Below are positions 6,885-12,072 of a stretch of 12,072 bases of DNA, in pieces. Both the position numbers and the translations under genes were made by a program. This stretch comes from Gammaproteobacteria bacterium (GTDB lineage: Bacteria; Pseudomonadota; Gammaproteobacteria; SZUA-229). Location of the stretch: the NCBI GenBank assembly GCA_029880105.1, contig JAOUPA010000049.1:1-12072 (forward strand). The letters are read 5' to 3'. The notes under the pieces are model-generated. The model saw only the letters and a program-made list of their open reading frames with translations. It did no database searches and was not told the DNA's origin. Within the stretch, counting starts at the first letter, position 1. The number at the start of each line of letters is the position of its first letter.

Positions 6885-7279
6885 GCTTTTTTATCAAAAT
6901 GCAGCGATGCAGAATTTATACAATAGCGCAGCCCCGTTGGCCGTGGACCATCTTCAAAGACATGCCCCAAGTGCGCATCGCATGCAGGACAACGTACTTC
7001 AATTCTAACCATGCCATGACTGCTATCTTTTATTTCATCCAGCTTTTGATTATTGAATGTCTGCCAGAAGCTTGGCCAACCCGAACCGGAATCGTATTTT
7101 TCTTCGGAGCTAAATAAAGGCATATTGCAACAAACGCATGAATAAATACCTTTTTCTTTATTATTGTAATACACACCGGTAAATGCTCTCTCTGTCCCTG
7201 CCTCACGAGCAATGCGATACTGATCTTCCGTCAGCTGAGATTTCCACTCTGCATCAGTTTTTTTAATTTTATCAGCCAT
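6881..7279 (-). CDS. msrB: Peptide-methionine (R)-S-oxide reductase MsrB
   Basis: A 132-residue zinc-type MsrB that reduces the R epimer of methionine sulfoxide in oxidised proteins. The zinc ligands are Cys48 and Cys51 (in YSCVCC) and Cys97 and Cys100 (in RCPACDAHLGHVF). The catalytic cysteine is Cys120 in RYCINSASL, and the substrate motif GSGWPSFW is at 65-72 with His103 and His106 conserved. Length is normal for a free-standing cytosolic MsrB, with no signal peptide. No resolving cysteine position can be assigned with certainty; Cys50 is an extra cysteine inside the first zinc knuckle. It starts 15 bp after the rhodanese gene and overlaps the hydroxylase-PAS-GGDEF gene by 4 bp (ATGA). No strong ribosome site precedes its ATG, so it may depend on readthrough translation from the gene before it. 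Confidence 0.95.
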   Translation of the reverse strand: MADKIKKTDAEWKSQLTEDQYRIAREAGTERAFTGVYYNNKEKGIYSCVCCNMPLFSSEEKYDSGSGWPSFWQTFNNQKLDEIKDSSHGMVRIEVRCPACDAHLGHVFEDGPRPTGLRYCINSASLHFDKKA

Positions 7280-7294
7280 AAAAACAACTGTTAA

Positions 7295-7717
7295 CTAACA
7301 CTGTTCCCATGGAAGGTTATGGTAACGCCAACCACCAATAGTACTCCGATGATGATGCTCATCCAGATCACCTTCAAAACCTTCGCCGACATGATAGACA
7401 TTTGTAAAATCGGCTTCGATCAATTTCATGCCCGCATCTTTTGAACGCTTTCCACTTCGGCATATTAAAATAATAGGCACGTTGTTGCCTGAATCACCAG
7501 ATATTCCGCCAAGCATTAATTTCCTAATTTCAGTGACAAAATTAGGATTAATCACCCACTCAGGCTCATCGATCCAGGGCACATGAATCGCACCGACAGG
7601 ATGACCGACAAATAAATATTCCATACTGGATCGAATATCAACCAGTAATGCACGTGAATCCTGCTGGCATATTTGCCAGGCCTCTTTCGGAGAAATGCAT
7701 TTTGGTTCAGACGGCAT
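7295..7717 (-). CDS. Rhodanese-like domain protein
   Basis: A 140-residue single rhodanese domain, cytosolic. The fold begins with 'ALLVDIRSSMEY' (23-34) and 'GHPVGAIHVPW' (38-48), and carries the active-site loop C86RSGKRS92, whose Cys86 would carry a persulfide. The C-terminal 'GGWRYHNLPW' (128-137) is typical of a rhodanese subgroup I associate with gammaproteobacteria. Between strands there is a longer segment (about 50-80) than in small GlpE-type rhodaneses. The likely role is sulfane-sulfur transfer or relay; the partner is unknown. An AGGGG ribosome site lies 8 nt before the ATG. The gene is 11 bp after the response-regulator gene and 15 bp before msrB, so it is in the middle of the operon and links sulfur or thiol chemistry with methionine sulfoxide repair. 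Confidence 0.9.
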   Translation of the reverse strand: MPSEPKCISPKEAWQICQQDSRALLVDIRSSMEYLFVGHPVGAIHVPWIDEPEWVINPNFVTEIRKLMLGGISGDSGNNVPIILICRSGKRSKDAGMKLIEADFTNVYHVGEGFEGDLDEHHHRSTIGGWRYHNLPWEQC

Positions 7718-7728
7718 AATAGCGGCCC

Positions 7729-8853
7729 CTAGGTTGCATCATCATTGACCAGCTCATCCTGATTTTCGGCATATTCCATAAAAGGAGTCAGACATTCAAC
7801 CAGTGGCTTCAGGTGTTCTCTCTCTATCTTGAAATAATTACCTTCAAGAATTAATTTGAATGCGCGTTGCAGTTCTCTTTCGAGGCTTTCCTTATCGCCT
7901 CCTGCTACTGCCTCTCTGGGCTGCGCAGGCTGTTCATCAACATAACTGGCAACTTTTTCACCGGCCTTTTCCATGGCTCTCTTCAGTGATGTCTCTGCCT
8001 GAGCCATAACCTCGGCAAAACGCATATTTTCTTTCACCTCGGGTGAAGTCATACCTGCAGCCAGTACAATGCGAACCTTCTCTTTTCCGGTATCGAACAC
8101 CAGCTTATTTATTGCCGACCTAACCCTGTCAACCACAATTTTAGCATGGGTATGATTAGTCAGTGGTAACAACAACGCATACCTGGCAACGCCAATCCTG
8201 GCGGCAATGTCTTCAGTTCTCAACACTGCCCCAAATCGTTTGGCTACCGCAATAATGATCTGTGTTGCTACCGATTTACCATGCTTCAGGAAGATATCCT
8301 GAAAGCCATCGATTTCCAGGTAGACGGTAGAAATACTGACACCATGCCGTACTGCAAATGACAGCGCCATATCGCCCTGCTCCTCAAAGCTCTTGGCATT
8401 AAACAGACCCGTGAGCTTGTCGTGCCCGGTCTGCTGCTCGAGCTCAACTACCTTGGCATTAAGCTGAGCATAAGATTTGGCACGGCTGAGTAGATCAATC
8501 GAACTAAAAGGTTTAGAGATAAAATCAGTAGCGCCTGCCTCAAAAACTTCCCGTTTGGTTTCCTCGGTATCGCCCTGGCCGGTAATCATGATCACAGGCA
8601 GGCCTGCGATACGCTCATCATCTGAGCCACGTACATTCGCCAGCAGCTCCATACCATTCATTTGCGGCATCTGGATATCAGAAAAAACTACCGAGATCGA
8701 CTTATTCTGCTGAATCTGTTGCCAACCATCACTACCATCGACAGCTTCATGAATAATGTAACCCTCGCCCAGCATCTTGGTCGCGGCTTTACGGATAACA
8801 TTAGAGTCATCAACAATCAATATTTCTGGTTTCTGGCTAGACTGCTCACCCAT
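7729..8853 (-). CDS. Response regulator: receiver domain plus degenerate GGDEF domain
   Basis: A 374-residue cytosolic protein. The receiver (about 8-130) is complete: acidic pair Asp15-Asp16, phospho-acceptor Asp59 in FSDIQMP, Thr91 and Lys114 in SKPF. A short coiled coil leads to a GGDEF-fold domain (about 144-305). It keeps D146KLTGL, but the signature is Gly221-Val-Ala-Arg-Tyr225 instead of GGDEF, and the metal-binding strand reads LEIDGFQDI without the usual Asn-Asp. It cannot be expected to make c-di-GMP. The RxxD inhibitory-site motif (Arg212-Asp215) remains five residues before the ruined signature, so it may bind c-di-GMP as a receptor. The tail (about 320-365) is a helical region I do not recognise. 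It is the first gene of the four-gene operon and divergent from the DUF1631 gene. The start has only a weak AAGAG site 8 nt upstream. Confidence 0.9.
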   Translation of the reverse strand: MGEQSSQKPEILIVDDSNVIRKAATKMLGEGYIIHEAVDGSDGWQQIQQNKSISVVFSDIQMPQMNGMELLANVRGSDDERIAGLPVIMITGQGDTEETKREVFEAGATDFISKPFSSIDLLSRAKSYAQLNAKVVELEQQTGHDKLTGLFNAKSFEEQGDMALSFAVRHGVSISTVYLEIDGFQDIFLKHGKSVATQIIIAVAKRFGAVLRTEDIAARIGVARYALLLPLTNHTHAKIVVDRVRSAINKLVFDTGKEKVRIVLAAGMTSPEVKENMRFAEVMAQAETSLKRAMEKAGEKVASYVDEQPAQPREAVAGGDKESLERELQRAFKLILEGNYFKIEREHLKPLVECLTPFMEYAENQDELVNDDAT

Positions 8854-9210
8854 CTCTATAGCTCTTGGTTAATGCAAAAAAAATTATTGCTGCTGTGTGA
8901 TTTAATGTTTTCAGGGAAAACCGTTTCGTGTTTAGAAAAGGGCAACCACTCAGTAGATAATAGTCGCCACACTCCCATAAGCAACCCTCTGCCCGATTTT
9001 CCAACAAAAGTCAGCACAGCCATAGCACTATTGACAAATAATCCTGTAAAACAGGCTCTCCGGTGGTATTTTAGGGCAAATACAGGCGATTCGACTTCAC
9101 AAAGGCTATAATTTGCGAAATTCCTTCCTGCATATAAACTTGCGGGATAGCCCGTTTATAATCTGAACGCCAATTAACATGGATCATACAAGTACTAACT
9201 ACTTATCATC
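8854..9210. other. 357-bp divergent regulatory region between the response regulator and the DUF1631 gene
   Basis: No convincing gene is seen. Toward the minus-strand operon, TTGCTT (8979-8984, read on the minus strand) and TATTAT (8957-8962) are 16 bp apart and could form a weak sigma-70 promoter with a ~95-nt leader. Toward the plus-strand gene there are two exact TATAAT hexamers (9107-9112 and 9157-9162), neither with a good -35 at the right distance; a TTGACA at 9031-9036 has no matching -10. Small dyads are CCTGT/ACAGG (9043-9055) and CGGG/CCCG (9143-9154), the second just before the second TATAAT. The length and content fit a regulated divergent promoter pair; the exact starts are uncertain. 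Confidence 0.5.
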
Positions 9211-11592
9211 ATGTCATCTGTAAATAACCCACATAAAGACCTGATAGCTGGAATTAAAAATAGCGTCACCACTCACCTGAAAGAAGCAATTGCTGAAATG
9301 TTCATCAAGGTTGATGAGACCCTGTTTGAAATGGCGAATTCCGCTGATAACAATGAAGATCAAAGGCGTTTCTTCGAACTCATGCATGACACCCGTACCC
9401 TGAAGGACGATATCTCGGTCGATTTTATTATGAACATCGCACCGTATCTTCGCCCTTTTGCCATCACCGAGGCCGAAAAAAAGAAAAAAAACCCGGAAAA
9501 TGCCGATGAACTTAGCCTAGTGGCGCAATCAGACATGGAAGACATGCTACTGGTAAAGAACATGGGCGGTAGTATCGCCGGCCGATTTCGTGAACAGCTC
9601 AACCACCTTGAGGCCAGGCTTGAAGACCTGGCACTGAAAACACCCGATATTTTTGCCAGGAATGCACTGCATCCGATCAATATTTTTCAGGCCTTTGATG
9701 ACGCACTGAGAGATTATTTCGACCTGACCAATAAAAAAATCCTGTTCAAGTTCTTCAATGACCTGGTTGCACTAAATCTGGGCAAGACATACGACACGAT
9801 CAATAACCTACTAATCGATGCCGGTATTCTGCCCCAGATCAAGCTACAGGCGAAAAAATCAACCTCTGGCAGAAGACCAGGACAGTCATCCAGCCCAATG
9901 GCAGAACCAACCGCTGACAATCTGGCCCAGCAGGAAGCCGAGCAGAATATGAATATGGGCGGTTACGCCATGACCGCGCAGCCTGGTCATGCCTATCCAG
10001 GCGGAGCGCATGGTACCGGGCCTGCTGGCGTTCCTGTTGAGGGCGCTGCAGGTGGATCAGCAGCTGGCTCATCACACGCTGGTGGTGTTTCTCCTGGTTA
10101 TAGCGGTGGTGCACAGGAATCAGCCGGCACAGCTGATCCAGGCCCAGCTGGTTATCAGCACATTACAGCCGGCATGCCCGCCAGTCAGGTCGGGAAAATT
10201 ATTGGTGAATTTATTAGCGGCGCTCCAATGTTGCCGCCCGACCCCAATGCCAGCACCGAAAGCGGTGAGACAGATACCCAGTACTTTCCTACCACCACGG
10301 GCCAATACTATGGTCATCAGGATATTCTCAATGCACTCTCGAGTGTTCAGCATAACCCGGCTTTCAGCAATGCCGAGGTCGCAAGATACGATGGTGAGGC
10401 CATCAAGCAGGCTGTACTCGCAGAAATCGCCAAGACTTCCGGTGGTGCTGTCACCAAGCAGATCAATAAGCTCGCAGAAAAGACCATCGACTTCATCGAA
10501 CTGGTTTTTGATGCCATTATTGATGACGATAATATTTCAGACACCATCAAGACGCTATTACTCCGCCTACAGATTCCAGTGATCAAGGCATCCATGATCG
10601 ACCAGGAATTTTTCATTTACGATGATCACCCTGCACGAGTCCTGCTCGATAAAATTGCCCATGCAGGTATCGGCGTCAACACGCGTAATGATGAAATTTA
10701 CATCCAGCTTGATAAAATCGTCACCAAGCTGGTCAACGAATTTGAATTACAGGCTGATTCTTTCAAGAAGGCCCTGGATGATTTAACCGCCTTTCTTGAT
10801 GAACGCGAAGCCGATGCACTGAAAAAAGAAGAGGAAGCACAGCGGCAGGTACTACGCGAACATGCACGTAACACCGTACTCAAGGCACTGCGCACAGCTA
10901 CTCGTGGTAAAAGACTGCCTGAATCGATTCATGCACTGGTGTTAAAGCGCTGGCCGACCATGATGTACAACCACTACCTGAAACAGGGCAAGGAAAACGA
11001 CGAGTGGGTAACGATTGTTGACACCCTCAGGGCCATCATCAACAGCCTGCAACCCTTGAAAAATGCCAGCGATCTTGAGCACCTTCTCGAGACACGTGAA
11101 AAATTAATTGAGACAACACGCGGCTATCTACATAGAACCAATCAGTCAGAGGAAGACATCAGGCATGTTATCCAGAATCTGATTGACATCCATCAGTCAC
11201 TGATCGAGAGTGCAGATTTTCCTGCAGAACAGGCTAATACCGACAACAACTCAAACGACGCTAGCACAACTGCTTCTACTAATGAGCCTGAAACAGATGA
11301 AGAAGAGGATAAAACACCCAAACTACAGCTCCCCTCAAACATCGTGCCTGGCATGTGGTTCCAGGTTTACAATGGCGAAGACAGGGCACAGCGGCGCTGC
11401 AAGCTATCTGTTGTTATTCTTGCTGACCAGAAACTGGTATTCGTTAACTATCAGGGTGAAGTCATTTTAGAAAAAAACCTCGGTGACTTTCTCAATGAGA
11501 TTGCAGAAGGCAAATCCAAGGTTATTATGGGGCACTCTGTTTTCGACCACGCACTCAGTTCGGTTGTCACCAACCTGGAGAAGAAACACTAA
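9211..11592 (+). CDS. DUF1631 family protein with PilZ-like C-terminal region
   Basis: A 793-residue, mainly helical, cytosolic protein. Residues ~8-215 and ~370-660 carry the DUF1631 pattern of long amphipathic helices (for example ALHPINIFQAFDDAL at 152-166 and RLQIPVIKASMIDQEFF at 452-468). Between them, about 218-365 is a low-complexity Gly/Ala/Pro/Ser-rich linker. A second acidic disordered stretch (670-705) precedes a small beta-rich tail (about 706-785) with VPGMWFQVY, R725AQRR729 and FVNYQG (744-749). This resembles a PilZ domain: RAQRR fits RxxxR, but the second motif (D/N)xSxxG is only partly matched. Biochemical function of the family is not established as far as I know; c-di-GMP binding is inference. 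No Shine-Dalgarno site precedes the ATG; a stop in frame at 9196-9198 rules out a longer start. Monocistronic, divergent from the response regulator operon and ended by a strong terminator. Confidence 0.88.
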   Translation: MSSVNNPHKDLIAGIKNSVTTHLKEAIAEMFIKVDETLFEMANSADNNEDQRRFFELMHDTRTLKDDISVDFIMNIAPYLRPFAITEAEKKKKNPENADELSLVAQSDMEDMLLVKNMGGSIAGRFREQLNHLEARLEDLALKTPDIFARNALHPINIFQAFDDALRDYFDLTNKKILFKFFNDLVALNLGKTYDTINNLLIDAGILPQIKLQAKKSTSGRRPGQSSSPMAEPTADNLAQQEAEQNMNMGGYAMTAQPGHAYPGGAHGTGPAGVPVEGAAGGSAAGSSHAGGVSPGYSGGAQESAGTADPGPAGYQHITAGMPASQVGKIIGEFISGAPMLPPDPNASTESGETDTQYFPTTTGQYYGHQDILNALSSVQHNPAFSNAEVARYDGEAIKQAVLAEIAKTSGGAVTKQINKLAEKTIDFIELVFDAIIDDDNISDTIKTLLLRLQIPVIKASMIDQEFFIYDDHPARVLLDKIAHAGIGVNTRNDEIYIQLDKIVTKLVNEFELQADSFKKALDDLTAFLDEREADALKKEEEAQRQVLREHARNTVLKALRTATRGKRLPESIHALVLKRWPTMMYNHYLKQGKENDEWVTIVDTLRAIINSLQPLKNASDLEHLLETREKLIETTRGYLHRTNQSEEDIRHVIQNLIDIHQSLIESADFPAEQANTDNNSNDASTTASTNEPETDEEEDKTPKLQLPSNIVPGMWFQVYNGEDRAQRRCKLSVVILADQKLVFVNYQGEVILEKNLGDFLNEIAEGKSKVIMGHSVFDHALSSVVTNLEKKH

Positions 11593-11611
11593 CCGTCTTT
11601 TCATGCACTAA

Positions 11612-11645
11612 TAAAAAAAGCCGGGTTGTTGCCCGGCTTTTTTTA
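11612..11645. terminator. Bidirectional Rho-independent terminator between the DUF1631 gene and amt
   Basis: A perfect 14-bp stem: TAAAAAAAGCCGGG (11612-11625) with CCCGGCTTTTTTTA (11632-11645), loop TTGTTG. Seven T follow the GC core on each strand, so it can stop both converging transcripts. It lies 19 bp past the DUF1631 stop and 29 bp past the amt stop. Confidence 0.95.
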
Positions 11646-11674
11646 CTTCTGGAAATAAGAAGCAATATTCCCGG

Positions 11675-12072
11675 TTACAGAATATAACCACGCTCCTCGT
11701 GCTGCGAAATATCCAGACCTTCGGTTTCTTCTTCTTCACTGACTCTCAGGCCAATGAGCTGGTCAACCAGCTTGAGAATGCCGTAGCTTACTACTGCAGT
11801 CCAGACCAGTACCACAATAATACCTGTAAGCTGCACACTAACCTGCGAACTCAGTGTCATACCTTCTGCAAGTCCTTTGCCACCGAATCCACTTGATACA
11901 AAAATACCAGCGAGGAAAGTACCCAAAATACCGCCAACTCCGTGTACCGGGAAAACGTCCAGTGAGTCATCGATTTTCAAAGTACGTTTTATAAATACCG
12001 TAGACATAAAACAGACTGCCCCCGCACAGATGCCAATAAACAAAGCCCCTGCAGGGCCAACAAACCCCGATG
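11675..12072 (-). CDS. amt: Ammonium transporter, C-terminal part (runs off the window)
   Basis: About 131 C-terminal residues of an Amt/MEP/Rh family inner-membrane ammonium channel; the frame continues past the window edge, so the start is not here. Seen are a transmembrane stretch (GPAGALFIGICAGAVCF), the loop IDDSLDVF, the signature VHGVGGILGTFLAGIF, and a last transmembrane helix (LTGIIVVLVWTAVVSYGIL). The His codon at 11942-11944 in VHGVGG corresponds to the second of the pore 'twin' histidines (His318 in E. coli AmtB). The cytoplasmic tail ends in the family form GLRVSEEEETEGLDIS, then a glutamate-rich end, where PII proteins bind in known members. A glnK gene often precedes amt; any such gene would lie beyond the window. 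Convergent with the DUF1631 gene. Confidence 0.95.
   Translation of the reverse strand, partial: SGFVGPAGALFIGICAGAVCFMSTVFIKRTLKIDDSLDVFPVHGVGGILGTFLAGIFVSSGFGGKGLAEGMTLSSQVSVQLTGIIVVLVWTAVVSYGILKLVDQLIGLRVSEEEETEGLDISQHEERGYIL

Noticed and set aside
8662..9111. 149-codon plus-strand frame reaching into the divergent region
   Set aside because: Its first third is antisense to the receiver domain, the rest lies in intergenic DNA, the composition is not protein-like and no family or ribosome site is recognisable.
9104..9116. Sigma-54-like GG/GC pair (AGGC...TTGC)
   Set aside because: The distance between the GG and GC is one base short of the required spacing and the flanks do not match the consensus.
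9989..10582. 197-codon plus-strand frame inside the DUF1631 gene
   Set aside because: It overlaps the Gly/Ala-rich linker in another frame; repetitive GC-rich codons create long open frames by chance, and no domain is seen.
1..12072. tRNA or rRNA genes, CRISPR arrays, insertion sequences, integrases, prophage or defence genes
   Set aside because: I looked on both strands and saw no repeat-spacer pattern, transposase motif, terminal inverted repeats or RNA gene.

Overview
The window looks like a piece of a gammaproteobacterial chromosome. This is inferred from family content (YdcH/DUF465 protein, DUF1631 protein, zinc-ribbon NUDIX of the pseudomonad/chromatiales type, an ArsR-ArsM pair, rhodanese and MsrB) and from moderate GC with dense, short-spaced genes. 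A sulfur-cycling or marine lineage is possible but not shown. I see no tRNA, rRNA, CRISPR array, insertion sequence or integrase; apart from the regulatory pieces below, this is an ordinary gene-dense chromosomal stretch.

Layout. (1) 1-581 (-): N-terminal part of a membrane sensor with a Cache-like periplasmic domain, cut by the window edge. (2) 673-2607 (+): cytosolic S9 family prolyl-oligopeptidase-type peptidase. (3) 2651-3217 (-): zinc-ribbon NUDIX hydrolase; 3501-3719 (-): YdcH/DUF465 small coiled-coil protein; between them 283 bp with inverted repeats. (4) 3813-4998 (+): arsenic island of two genes, an ArsR repressor and the arsenite methyltransferase ArsM. A perfect 11-bp inverted repeat sits across the arsR start codon, and a strong bidirectional terminator follows arsM. 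(5) 5055-8853 (-): compact four-gene operon, in transcription order receiver + degenerate GGDEF protein, rhodanese, MsrB methionine sulfoxide reductase, and a fatty-acid-hydroxylase/sterol-desaturase + PAS + GGDEF fusion. (6) 8854-9210: 357-bp divergent regulatory region. (7) 9211-11592 (+): 793-residue DUF1631 protein with a Gly/Ala/Pro-rich linker and a PilZ-like tail, closed by a bidirectional terminator. (8) 11675-12072 (-): C-terminal part of an ammonium transporter.

How they may work together. ArsR probably represses itself and ArsM until As(III) binds its cysteine cluster; ArsM then methylates arsenite. No arsenic efflux or arsenate reductase gene is in view. The 5-11.6 kb part has a cyclic-di-GMP theme: one protein with an intact GGEEF active site fused to a membrane diiron oxygenase-like domain, one response regulator whose GGDEF motif is destroyed but whose RxxD inhibitory-site motif remains (a possible c-di-GMP receptor), and a DUF1631 protein with a PilZ-like C-terminus divergent from it. 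The operon also carries two thiol/redox repair proteins (rhodanese, MsrB). The most unusual element is the membrane hydroxylase-PAS-GGDEF fusion, translationally coupled to msrB by a 4-bp overlap.
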